Source of the DNA: Aliirhizobium wenxiniae
GTDB lineage: Bacteria; Pseudomonadota; Alphaproteobacteria; Rhizobiales; Rhizobiaceae
DNA length: 64,000 nucleotides
Direction: 5' to 3'
Assembly: GCF_019511445.1 (NCBI RefSeq)
Contig: NZ_JAEUAN010000017.1
Location: 62,001-126,000, forward strand
Part shown: in pieces, positions 8,335 through 16,015 of the stretch
Numbering within the stretch: position 1 is the stretch's first letter
Layout of the letters: the number at the start of each line of letters is the position of its first letter
Notes under the pieces: model-generated
Database searches by the model: none
Told to the model about the DNA's origin: nothing
What the model saw: the letters and a program-made list of their open reading frames with translations, nothing else
Made by a program: the position numbers and the translations under genes

Positions 8335-9183
8335 ATGAAAATTAAGATTGCTGCGCTATCTGTGGTGGCTGTTGTTCTTGCCGGCTGCCAGACCGGGCAG
8401 CAACTCGACACGCCGGCGGCGACATTGACGGCGCCGACGAAGACGACGTCGAGTGTCAAGCGGCTTCCCTTGCCGGCTGCTCCGGTTGATGTTGCCGTCT
8501 ATGATTTTCCGGACCTGACGGGCCAGGCCAAGCCGAACGAGAGCTTTGCCGAATATAGCCGCGCCGTTACCCAGGGCGGTGGCGCCATGCTGATCGACGT
8601 GCTGAAAAAGACCGGTGGCGGGAACTGGTTCCGGGTTGTCGAGCGCACCGGGCTGAAGAACCTCGTCCAGGAGCGCACCCTGATCGAGAACACGCAGAAA
8701 TCCTATGGCCGCCCGAGTGGTCTTCCTCCCGTTCGTTTTGCCGGGCTTATCCTCGAAGGTGGTATCGTCGGATATGATTCCAACGAACTGACCGGCGGCG
8801 CGGGCGCGAAATATCTCGGTATCGGCGGCGACATGCAGTATCGATCCGACGTCGTAACGGTAAACCTGCGCGCCGTCAGCGTGCAGACCGGCGAAATTCT
8901 TGCGTCCACAACCACGACCAAGCAGGTTTATTCCGTTCAGATACGCGGTGGTGCCTACAAGTTCGTGACGGCAGGGGAATTGCTGGAAGTCGAACTCGGC
9001 CAGTCGCGCAATGACCCTGGTTCTCTTGCTGTACGTGAGGGGATCGAGCTTGCGGTTTATTCGCTGGTTGTCGAGGGCGTGCGGCAGGGATTGTGGGGCT
9101 TGCAGGACAAGTCCCAGGAGAAGAGGTTGATTCAGGATTTCGATGTAAAATATAAAAATCCTGCAGTATCTTCGGCATCGTGA
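8335..9183 (+). CDS. csgG: CsgG-family curli secretion channel lipoprotein
   Basis: This 282-residue lipoprotein has a signal peptide ending in the lipobox VLAGC (Cys18). The CsgG domain follows: VDVAVYDFPDLTGQ, then GGNWFRVVERTGLKNLVQER, and the barrel-forming part with ILEGGIVGYDSN, TVNLRAVSVQTGEILAS and REGIELAVYSLV. CsgG forms a nine-subunit pore in the outer membrane that exports curlin subunits. The start at 8335 is supported by GGGGAAAG just ahead. It is the only channel component in the locus, and a strong terminator follows, so the giant curlin has its own promoter. CsgE, the usual periplasmic adaptor, is not in the window. Confidence 0.9.
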   Translation: MKIKIAALSVVAVVLAGCQTGQQLDTPAATLTAPTKTTSSVKRLPLPAAPVDVAVYDFPDLTGQAKPNESFAEYSRAVTQGGGAMLIDVLKKTGGGNWFRVVERTGLKNLVQERTLIENTQKSYGRPSGLPPVRFAGLILEGGIVGYDSNELTGGAGAKYLGIGGDMQYRSDVVTVNLRAVSVQTGEILASTTTTKQVYSVQIRGGAYKFVTAGELLEVELGQSRNDPGSLAVREGIELAVYSLVVEGVRQGLWGLQDKSQEKRLIQDFDVKYKNPAVSSAS

Positions 9184-9228
9184 TTCGAAGTTCAGAATAA
9201 TAATCACTAAAAATTACGTAAATGTGAT

Positions 9229-9266
9229 GGCTCGCAACTGACGTTGCGGGCCATTTTCATTTTTAT
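9229..9266 (+). terminator. Rho-independent terminator after csgG
   Basis: A 10-bp stem, GGCTCGCAAC with GTTGCGGGCC (one G-U pair), encloses a TGAC loop. It is followed by a T-rich run, ATTTTCATTTTTATT. Confidence 0.8.
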
Positions 9267-9316
9267 TCTATTTTTTATTGTCTCATTTTTGGGTGTTTAT
9301 CTTATCTGAATTAACT

Positions 9317-9329
9317 ATTACTTAGTAAT
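9317..9329. promoter_or_regulatory. Small palindrome in the AT-rich promoter region of the giant curlin
   Basis: ATTAC-TTA-GTAAT lies about 110 bp upstream of the curlin start, in the 170-bp AT-rich stretch that must hold its promoter. A similar TACTTAG-N-AAT string lies 45 bp upstream of the CsgB-like gene on the other strand (14719-14730). It may be an operator; this is weak evidence. Confidence 0.3.
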
Positions 9330-9439
9330 TGGCTTTGTCTGTCTTGATTGGCGACATTCGATAGTGGTATTAAATTTTTGTTAATCAATCTTAGCTTGGG
9401 GCTACCGTGTCCACGGAGCAGGCTAATGGGGAGACACTT

Positions 9440-12400
9440 ATGAAATACTCAAGTAGACAGACCCTGCTGCTGACCGGCGTTGCGGTCGCAGCTCTGGCGG
9501 GCTCGGCGTTCGCGCAGGAAGGTAATTTCGGTTACATCGGCCAGCGCGACACCAGCAACTTCGCTTACCTCTCGCAGGTTGCGGCAACGGGCGGCGACGG
9601 CAATGCTGCGTTCATCTACCAGCACGGTGTCAACAACCACTTCCTGCCGCTGACCGGAGCAGGTGCTCCTGCCGATGCGCAGATTGGCACCAACTTCCTC
9701 GGCGTAGAGCAGCTCGGCTGGAACAACTTCATCGGTAACGACTTCCTGCAGGATGGCGGAAACATTGCCGGCCTCGCCCAGTTCGGTGGCAGCAACTTCA
9801 TCGACCAGTTCCGCCAGACCGGCGTGAACCGCGCCGCAATCTTCCAGGGCGGCTTCAACAACCTTGCCCGCAACGTTCAGGATGGAACTGGCGCTGCTGG
9901 CGGCGGATTGAACGATACCGGCATCATCCAGCTGAATGGTGATCAGACCGCGGTCGGCAACTTTGCCTTCAGCCAGCAGGTCGCAGGAAGCAGTGAATCC
10001 TTCTCCGGCACCTTCCAGGCCGGATCGGGTAACTCGGCGCTGACCACGCAGGAGCGTGCCATCGGCTCTGATGCCAACATCCTTCAAGTCGGCAAGGGCA
10101 ACTTCGCCTCCAACTCTCAGGTCGTCGATACCTATACCGATCCGGCAGTCATTGCACAGTATTCAATCGGTCTTGGAAACGAAGCCGGCATCGCCCAGTT
10201 CGGAACCGGCAACGGTGCGTTGAACAGCCAGGATTCCAGCACGCAGAGCTCGGTCGGCATCATCCAGGGCGGCGATAGCAACAGTGCCAGCAACCTCTAT
10301 GTCGGCGGCACCAGCCATGAAGCCGTGATCGGTCAGTTCGGTGACAACAACTATGGTGTGAACACCAGCCGCGACGGCACGAACAATGCGGCCGGCATCC
10401 TTCAGGTCGGCAATGGTAACGAAGCTGCCAACGCCGTCGTTAACGGTTTCGGCAACACGGCGACGATCGGCCAGTTCGGCGAAGACAACGTTGCCAGCAA
10501 CACGCAGCAGGGCAATTCCAACCTCGTGCAGCCGGATTCGGCGACCGTCGCAACGACGATCCAGATCGGCAAGGGCAACCGCGCTGCCAACACCCAGCTC
10601 GCACAAGGCCCGTCCAGCGAAAACCGCGCCGGCATCCTGCAGATCGGATCCGACAACGCTGCCGTCAACGGCCAGACGGCCGGCAAGGACCAGAACGCTC
10701 TGATCGTCCAGGGCGGCTCGGGCAGCACCGGCTACAACACGCAGTCGGCATCGACCAATTCCGATGCAGGCGTCATCCAGTACGGTAACGGCACAAGCCA
10801 GAACCTCGGCGCCAACACCCAGACGGCGACGCTCGACAGCAATGCCCTCATCATCCAGGGCAACAATGGCGGCGACCAGAACAGCGCCTACAACCTGCAG
10901 GACGGCGTGACCGGGGCCAACGGCCTGATCGCCCAGTTCGGCGCAGGCAACGTTGCCGGCAACGTCCAGCAGGCCGGCAGCTCAAACGTCAATGCCGCAA
11001 TCCTTCAGGTCGGCAATGGCAACGAGGCCAGCAACACGCAGGGTGCGGATCATTCCTACGCTGCGGTCAATCTTCCTGGTCGTACCGAATATTCGGGTTT
11101 CCTTGGCAGGATCAAAACCGAATATCTTCCATTGAGCATTCCGGGTGGCACCGTTAGTGCGTCTGCGGTTGATAGCCAGGCCGCTATTGCACAGGTAGGC
11201 GATGGTAACACAGCCTCGAATATCCAGGTGGGCTCTTACGTAGCTGGAACGCCGGCAAAGCAGGGATACAAGGTATCCGAGTACAAGCTGTTCCAGGGCT
11301 GGAAGGAAGTTGAGAGTGTCGCAGCGGTTGCACCAGGCGCCGGTTCAGCACAGTCTGCAATTGCCTCCAACGCCATCATCGGCCAATTCGGTGACGACAA
11401 CATTGCCGCCAATCAGCAGATCGCGACTTCGGGTGCGGATGCTGCTTCGGTTCAGATCGGTGACGACAACAAGGCGTTCAACATCCAGACGCTCGCTGGC
11501 AACAGCGCCGCTGCAAACCTGCAGATCGGTGACAACAACACCGCAAGCGTCCAGCAGAATGCTCTGACCGTCGGCTCCAATGCTGCAAACGTTCAGGTCG
11601 GCGACGACAACATCGCCGGTGCCGTTCAGACTGCGGCAGTCGACTCCAACGCGCTGAACATCCAGATCGGTGACGGCAACGAAGCCGCCAACATCCAGAC
11701 CGCAACGCTGGAAGCCGACGCTGCGACCCTACAGGTTGGTGACGGTAACAACGCCGCCAACGTCCAGAGCGAATCCAACGGTGTTTCTGCTGCCATTGCC
11801 CAGTTCGGCGATGACAACGAGGCCGGCAACACCCAGGCTGGTGTCAGTGATGCTCTTGCCGGCATCGTCCAGGTCGGCTCCGGCAACACCGCATCGAACG
11901 TCCAGAAGTTCGGCAGCTCGCAGGTTGCAGCTCTGACCTTCCAGAACGGTAACGACAACAATGCCGTCAACGTTCAGGGTGCGGAAGCTGTCAGCACGGT
12001 ATTTGGAGCGCCGGTCTCGGCAGAAAACGCCCCAGCAAGCCTTTCTGCTGCTGCGATCGTCCAGTCGGGTGATGACAACACCGCGATGAACGTCCAGGGT
12101 GGCTCTGTCAACGTGGTTGACCTCGGCATCATCACTCAGGTCAACGCACCGGCTCCTGCGGTTGCTTCCGTTGCTGGTATCGCTCAGTTCGGCGATAACA
12201 ACGAAGCTGCAAACTTCCAGGTCGGTACCGCAGGTGCAATCGCCGGAACGGTTCAGATCGGTGACTTCAACGCCGCCGGAACCGCGCAGACTGCAGTGAT
12301 CGGTGCGCTTGCCGCCACCGTTCAGGACGGAACCAGCAACACGGCCACAACCGTCCAGAAGAATGGCGCCCTGCTTGCAGCCGCCACCTTCCAGACCGGT

Positions 12401-12799
12401 GAACGCAACATGGCGGTAACGACACAGGGCGGTAGCAATATCCTGGCTCCGTCCACGCTCAACTCGTCGCTGATCGTTCAGGCTGGCGCGGACAATGGCG
12501 CTTACGTCACCCAGTCGGGCAGCACCAGCACCTCGCTGATCGTGCAGACCGCAAGCAACAGCATTGCAGTCGTGGGCCAGACGGGTGCCGACCATAACTC
12601 CGCGGTAATGCAGGCCGGAAACTATTCCAATGCCTGGATCTCGCAGAGCGGCAGCGGTTCGAACTCCGTCGTGCTCCAGATCGGTGTCGGCGAAGGTTCT
12701 GCGACCAACCAGGCGTTCGTCGACCAGCGCAACGCCAACCAGAACTCGCTGGTTACCCAGATCGGCCGTGGCAACGTGGCCTTCGTAACCCAGCAGTAA
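9440..12799 (+). CDS. Giant curlin-repeat protein (CsgA-like amyloid subunit, 1119 residues)
   Basis: The protein starts with a signal peptide (cleavage near AFA/QEG). It then consists almost entirely of curlin repeats of about 22-24 residues, each of the form I-x-Q-x-G-x-x-N-x-A-x-x-x-Q, for example IAQFGDDNEAGNTQ or IQIGDGNEAANIQ. I count about 40. Escherichia coli CsgA has five repeats in about 150 residues. Each repeat should form one beta-strand-turn-strand rung, so one chain could make a long preformed solenoid. The ladder is interrupted twice, near residues 545-580 and 597-635, by segments rich in Tyr, Lys and Glu. The start at 9440 has GGGGAGA just upstream. It follows csgG but is separated from it by a terminator. 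Confidence 0.85.
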   Translation: MKYSSRQTLLLTGVAVAALAGSAFAQEGNFGYIGQRDTSNFAYLSQVAATGGDGNAAFIYQHGVNNHFLPLTGAGAPADAQIGTNFLGVEQLGWNNFIGNDFLQDGGNIAGLAQFGGSNFIDQFRQTGVNRAAIFQGGFNNLARNVQDGTGAAGGGLNDTGIIQLNGDQTAVGNFAFSQQVAGSSESFSGTFQAGSGNSALTTQERAIGSDANILQVGKGNFASNSQVVDTYTDPAVIAQYSIGLGNEAGIAQFGTGNGALNSQDSSTQSSVGIIQGGDSNSASNLYVGGTSHEAVIGQFGDNNYGVNTSRDGTNNAAGILQVGNGNEAANAVVNGFGNTATIGQFGEDNVASNTQQGNSNLVQPDSATVATTIQIGKGNRAANTQLAQGPSSENRAGILQIGSDNAAVNGQTAGKDQNALIVQGGSGSTGYNTQSASTNSDAGVIQYGNGTSQNLGANTQTATLDSNALIIQGNNGGDQNSAYNLQDGVTGANGLIAQFGAGNVAGNVQQAGSSNVNAAILQVGNGNEASNTQGADHSYAAVNLPGRTEYSGFLGRIKTEYLPLSIPGGTVSASAVDSQAAIAQVGDGNTASNIQVGSYVAGTPAKQGYKVSEYKLFQGWKEVESVAAVAPGAGSAQSAIASNAIIGQFGDDNIAANQQIATSGADAASVQIGDDNKAFNIQTLAGNSAAANLQIGDNNTASVQQNALTVGSNAANVQVGDDNIAGAVQTAAVDSNALNIQIGDGNEAANIQTATLEADAATLQVGDGNNAANVQSESNGVSAAIAQFGDDNEAGNTQAGVSDALAGIVQVGSGNTASNVQKFGSSQVAALTFQNGNDNNAVNVQGAEAVSTVFGAPVSAENAPASLSAAAIVQSGDDNTAMNVQGGSVNVVDLGIITQVNAPAPAVASVAGIAQFGDNNEAANFQVGTAGAIAGTVQIGDFNAAGTAQTAVIGALAATVQDGTSNTATTVQKNGALLAAATFQTGERNMAVTTQGGSNILAPSTLNSSLIVQAGADNGAYVTQSGSTSTSLIVQTASNSIAVVGQTGADHNSAVMQAGNYSNAWISQSGSGSNSVVLQIGVGEGSATNQAFVDQRNANQNSLVTQIGRGNVAFVTQQ

Positions 12800-12810
12800 A
12801 ATACCGGGTC

Positions 12811-12830
12811 GGGGCGCCTTACGGCGCCCC
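12811..12830 (+). terminator. GC-rich hairpin after the giant curlin gene, without a T run
   Basis: GGGGCGCC-TTAC-GGCGCCCC is a perfect 8-bp stem with a 4-base loop, 11 bases after the stop codon. Lacking a T run, it probably gives partial termination or protects the 3' end, so that curlin mRNA exceeds that of the genes behind it. Confidence 0.55.
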
Positions 12831-12854
12831 GCTCACAACCGGCGGAGCAAGGAC

Positions 12855-13277
12855 ATGTCTCTCTTCAAGACCCGAGTTGTTCTGCTGATCTCGTCCATGC
12901 TTCTGGGCGGCCTTCCTGTGGGGGGCGTTTCAGCCGAAGACAGGCAAATCTATCCGGGAACCCCTGCCGACGAACGGGTCGCAAGCTGCGGCATTATCGT
13001 TTCAGGAGATGAAATCGCCCGGATCGAGCCGTTTGTCGAAGCTGATGGCGACCTTGCGGGACGCCTGGAACTCGACGTGACGAAACGGAGCCCTTCAGGG
13101 CAAAGTCAGTCCCGGCAGGCCGCAAACTTCGTCAACGGAAGGCTGGGGACGACGATGATTTCGATGGAAGGACCGGCTGAGGTGGCAATCGTGCTCTCGG
13201 TAAAAGACCGGTCAGGAAAGACACTGTGTGCAATGCGCCGTTCGATCGTGCTCGGCAGCATCCCTTTGAAAATCTGA
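12855..13277 (+). CDS. csgH: Curli accessory protein, CsgH-like (CsgC-type amyloid inhibitor)
   Basis: This 140-residue exported protein has a signal peptide cleaved near VSA/EDR and two cysteines (in VASCGIIV and KTLCAMRR). The segment LELDVTKRSPSGQSQSRQAANF resembles the CsgC/CsgH immunoglobulin-like fold as I know it from alphaproteobacterial curli loci. CsgC and CsgH are periplasmic chaperones that stop curlin from polymerising inside the cell. The position directly behind the giant curlin and ahead of another curlin and csgF supports this. The assignment rests on pattern memory, so a different exported beta-sandwich protein remains possible. Confidence 0.6.
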   Translation: MSLFKTRVVLLISSMLLGGLPVGGVSAEDRQIYPGTPADERVASCGIIVSGDEIARIEPFVEADGDLAGRLELDVTKRSPSGQSQSRQAANFVNGRLGTTMISMEGPAEVAIVLSVKDRSGKTLCAMRRSIVLGSIPLKI

Positions 13278-13294
13278 CCCGATGGCGGTGTAGC

Positions 13295-13900
13295 ATGACA
13301 ATGACAGCAAGAATTCTGAAGACCCTCAAGGCGGCAGTCCTCGCCAGCGCAATGATCGCGGCGCCGGGCATCGCTGCCGCGGAAAACCTTCTGGTTTCGG
13401 ATTACGATACGAATCCCGCCGCCGTGCAGGGCCTGATGCAGCCGATCATGCCTCTGCTTGGCGGCTCCACCGGTTCCAATACCGGCATCATCCAGATCGG
13501 CATCAACAACCATGCCAATTCCGGGATCGACGGCACGGGAAGCCTGGCGCTGATCCAGCAGGCGGGAAGCAACAACCGCGCCGTACAGGCGATTGAGGGC
13601 AGCAATTCCGCGCTTCTTCTGGTTCAGGGCGGCACCAACAATTCAGTGCTCCAGGCAAGTGTTGGCGACAATAATTTCCAGCTGGTTGGCGCCTCCGGCA
13701 GCAATAACCAGATCGCCTATATTCAAAAAGGCGACAATCTCGCCGGCGCACTTGATGTCCGGGACTCGGTAAACTCTACTGTTGTTGCAATCCAGACACC
13801 ACAGAGCGGAAACTACATGATGCCGACCGGTTTGCGTGGCCTTGAAAACAAAACGGTTGTTGTCGTGCCCGGCCGGATGTACGTTCTTCCCAAACGCTAA
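13295..13900 (+). CDS. Small curlin-repeat protein (minor curli subunit)
   Basis: This 201-residue protein has a signal peptide (cleavage near AAA/ENL). Its central region carries about five curlin repeats between residues 65 and 160, such as GIIQIGINNHANS, LALIQQAGSNNRAVQ, LLVQGGTNNSVLQ and IAYIQKGDNLAG. The C-terminal 45 residues leave the repeat pattern and end in a basic tail (VLPKR). The start at 13295 was chosen for the signal peptide; the Shine-Dalgarno is weak (GGCGGTG). It lies 17 bases after the CsgH-like gene and 24 bases before csgF, so the three are likely co-transcribed. It could be a nucleator or cap on the giant fibre. Confidence 0.72.
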   Translation: MTMTARILKTLKAAVLASAMIAAPGIAAAENLLVSDYDTNPAAVQGLMQPIMPLLGGSTGSNTGIIQIGINNHANSGIDGTGSLALIQQAGSNNRAVQAIEGSNSALLLVQGGTNNSVLQASVGDNNFQLVGASGSNNQIAYIQKGDNLAGALDVRDSVNSTVVAIQTPQSGNYMMPTGLRGLENKTVVVVPGRMYVLPKR

Positions 13901-13924
13901 ACTGTGCTAACGCAGGAGTTTTAC

Positions 13925-14185
13925 ATGAATTTCACCAAAACTGTTCTTGTTGCCGCAGCCCTGATGATCTGCGGCAGTGCGCAGGCTTCGCAGCTCGTCT
14001 ATCGCCCGACCAACCCTTCGCTCGGCGGTGATCCGCTCAACGGCAACTGGCTCCTGTCGCAGGCCAGCGCCCAGGGCGAAGGTGCAAGCCAGAGCCCGGG
14101 CTTCTCGATCGACTTTCCCGATTTCGGTGGCGTGGATCAGCCGACCCCGGATCCGACGGATCTGCCAGATGTCGACGCACCATAA
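13925..14185 (+). CDS. csgF: Shortened CsgF: CsgG-binding segment plus an acidic tail
   Basis: This 86-residue exported protein has a signal peptide cleaved near AQA/SQL. The mature N-terminus, SQLVYRPTNPSLGGDPLNG followed by NWLLSQASAQ, matches the conserved CsgF segment that inserts into the CsgG channel. E. coli CsgF continues for about another 70 residues as a folded head that helps display CsgB. Here that head is replaced by a short tail rich in Pro, Asp and Gly (ending PTPDPTDLPDVDAP). AGGAG 7-11 bases before ATG 13925 fixes the start. It is the last gene before a strong terminator. Confidence 0.8.
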   Translation: MNFTKTVLVAAALMICGSAQASQLVYRPTNPSLGGDPLNGNWLLSQASAQGEGASQSPGFSIDFPDFGGVDQPTPDPTDLPDVDAP

Positions 14186-14221
14186 GAGATAAAATCGGTT
14201 AGCAGGGGGCGGGGGCGCCAG

Positions 14222-14254
14222 ACGCAGAGGCAGTGATTGCCTCTGCGTTTTTTT
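14222..14254 (+). terminator. Rho-independent terminator of the curli operon
   Basis: ACGCAGAGGCA-GTGAT-TGCCTCTGCGT forms an 11-bp perfect stem followed by seven T residues. It lies between csgF and the convergent CsgB-like gene. Confidence 0.9.
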
Positions 14255-14272
14255 GTGCTGTCTCGGATGAGG

Positions 14273-14674
14273 TCAGCGCTGGCGGATGATCGCGACGTTG
14301 TTGCGACCTTGCTGCGAGACGAAAGCCTGGTGCCCGGTACCTGTCTGGGTGATGGTTGCCGAGTTGAAGTAGCCGATCTGCGAGATCAGGCCGACATTCC
14401 GGCTGCCGGTCTGTTCGATCGAGGCGGTATTGAAATCACCGCTCTGGTAGACGAAGGACAGGTTGCCTGTGAGGTTCGACGTGTCCACGCGCGGGACCGC
14501 CGCCATGATGTCCATCGACGGCTTGAAGATTGCGGCCGTATCGAGCGCACCGGCGCTGGCGCCGCTGCCCGAGGCCTGCTGGACATAGGCGGGCGACAGG
14601 AGAGAACCTGCCGTCGCGCCTGTTGCAAAAGTATTAATGATTACGACTGCCAGTGCGATTGCTTTGTTGTTCAT
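14273..14674 (-). CDS. CsgB-like curlin repeat protein (candidate nucleator)
   Basis: This 133-residue protein has a signal peptide (cleavage near ATA/GSL), a non-repeat N-terminal half and about four curlin repeats in the C-terminal half: FVYQSGDFNTASIEQ, GSRNVGLISQIGYFNSATITQ and GTGHQAFVSQQGRNNVAIIRQR. The basic ending RNNVAIIRQR resembles the charged last repeat of E. coli CsgB, which anchors the nucleator, so CsgB is the preferred reading; the short size also fits. GGGGAG lies upstream of the ATG. It is convergent with the rest of the curli genes and so has a separate promoter. Confidence 0.7.
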   Translation of the reverse strand: MNNKAIALAVVIINTFATGATAGSLLSPAYVQQASGSGASAGALDTAAIFKPSMDIMAAVPRVDTSNLTGNLSFVYQSGDFNTASIEQTGSRNVGLISQIGYFNSATITQTGTGHQAFVSQQGRNNVAIIRQR

Positions 14675-14999
14675 TTTTTTCTCCCCGTTTGTCGGTGTGA
14701 GGGGAGTTATACATACGCATTCCTAAGTATCGGCTTATGGCGATAGTAAATTAATCTGAAATTTTCGAGGTTGAATTCTAGTTGTTTAGTCTGGGGGATG
14801 GGGCGGGATCTGTAATTTGCGGAGCTTGGTGGCATTGTCCCTTGTGGGGCTCAAGGATCTGTCCGCACTCATGGCTGCTGAACCGCCCTGGGTTTCTGGA
14901 CCAGCGGAGGCTGGGATTTGCCGGCGTCATGCTCTGAGCCCCATCCTTCGAGCGCGGGAACCACCCAAAATCACATACTATTGATTTTCTTAAGGTAAA
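14675..14999. other. Intergenic stretch: promoter of the CsgB-like gene, otherwise nothing recognised
   Basis: The first 80 bp are AT-rich and serve the minus-strand curlin gene, including the TACTTAG-N-AAT string at 14719-14730. The remainder up to tRNA-Phe shows no supported gene. Confidence 0.5.
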
Positions 15000-15075
15000 T
15001 GGTGCCCGGAGGCGGATTTGAACCACCGACACGCGGATTTTCAATCCGCTGCTCTACCAACTGAGCTATCCGGGC
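15000..15075 (-). tRNA. tRNA-Phe (anticodon GAA)
   Basis: The minus strand folds as a standard 76-nt tRNA with acceptor GCCCGGA, D-loop AGCTCAGTTGGTAGAGC, anticodon loop TTGAAAA (GAA), T-loop GGTTCAAATCC and encoded CCA. Confidence 0.97.
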
Positions 15076-15621
15076 ATCCGAGGCTTATCTGAAGCCTGCC
15101 GGTCGTTTGAGACCGTCCGGAGGATGTAACCCCCGGGAGCGAGCGGGGTTATAACATCTTGTTCGGCCATGTCCAGCACCCCCAGGCGACTTTTTTGACA
15201 GGTTTACGAAAAATCCGAATTTCCCTGCGAAATCAGTCGGAAACCTGCGGTGTGGCGAGGCAGGAATCGGCCGCTGCTGTGGATAATTGCCAAGTTTTGC
15301 CGGGACGGCACGATCCGTGGGGAGCGTATTGCCGGAAGGCGGTTGCCGGTTTTGGGAGACAGCACGGAAACGAGACGTCAAAGCCTCATGAGCGTGTCTT
15401 GACGATGGTGATGCGTTTGGTCGTCAGCAGGGCGCGCTTCTGCCAGTCTTGGAAAGACGGATCACGCGATAACAGCAGGTGCTGAAGCCAGTCGGCGGTC
15501 GGAGGCGAAAAGGCTCAGGAAGAACAGACGCCGCTGTTGTGGGGCAGGGGGCGCGGGCGGCAGAGGCAGGCGTCGAGGCACCGGCACTGCAATCCACGTT
15601 CCTGATCTTAATGGAGAGCGA
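15076..15621. other. 546-bp intergenic stretch with no supported gene
   Basis: Open frames here are short, overlap on both strands and lack ribosome-binding sites or family character. It should contain the tRNA-Phe promoter. Confidence 0.5.
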
Positions 15622-15840
15622 TTACTCGCGCCCATCCCGATCGTCATCCGCCTTGCTCTCATCGTCGGCCACCGGAATGGCGTAGGAGCCTTTCAGCCAG
15701 CGTGAAAGATCGAGCGTGCGGCAGCGCTCGGAGCAGAACGGATAGTCTTCGCGGGAAGAGGGTTTGCCGCATTCCGGGCAGGGCCGGGCTTTCCTGAGCG
15801 GCTCGACCTTGCCGCCCGTCTTGATCGGTTCGGATGTCAT
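15622..15840 (-). CDS. yacG: DNA gyrase inhibitor YacG (zinc-binding)
   Basis: This 72-residue protein carries the YacG zinc knuckle CPECGKPSSREDYPFCSERC, four cysteines spaced C-x2-C-x11-C-x3-C, followed by RTLDLSRWLKGSYAIP and an acidic tail. In E. coli YacG binds GyrB and inhibits gyrase. The neighbouring maf and infA genes upstream on the same strand match the order seen in Rhizobiaceae. The gap to maf is filled by a palindromic repeat, so yacG may not be tightly coupled to maf. Confidence 0.92.
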   Translation of the reverse strand: MTSEPIKTGGKVEPLRKARPCPECGKPSSREDYPFCSERCRTLDLSRWLKGSYAIPVADDESKADDDRDGRE

Positions 15841-15893
15841 GGGAGCAACTCCTTTTTTTCAAATCATTCGAGCAATGCGCGCAGAACGCCTTT

Positions 15894-15996
15894 AGGGCAA
15901 TTCCAGCAAAAGTGGGAACCGGTTTTGCGTCCGGAATTGCGTTAAGGCAAAGAGATAGAGCGGTTTCGCGTTTCGAAGAAAGGCGGAAATGCTCTA
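15894..15996. repeat. Rhizobial palindromic intergenic repeat (RIME-like mosaic)
   Basis: Two adjoining imperfect palindromes are visible: CAATTCC...GGAATTG (15898-15940) with inner GCAAAA/TTTTGC, and TAGAGC...GCTCTA ending near 15996. This text closely matches a repeat family I know as common between genes in Agrobacterium and Rhizobium genomes. A diverged copy of the first half occurs near 56152. Confidence 0.6.
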
Positions 15997-16015
15997 GCGC
16001 CGTCGAAGCCTGATA

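Noticed and set aside
9440..12799. Reading the repeated 66-72-base pattern as a CRISPR array or satellite DNA
   Set aside because: The repeat is at protein level (curlin repeats) with varied codons and no constant spacer-repeat structure.
15462..15662. 66-residue minus-strand frame downstream of yacG
   Set aside because: Low-complexity Arg/Pro/Leu text overlapping yacG; no ribosome-binding site or family.
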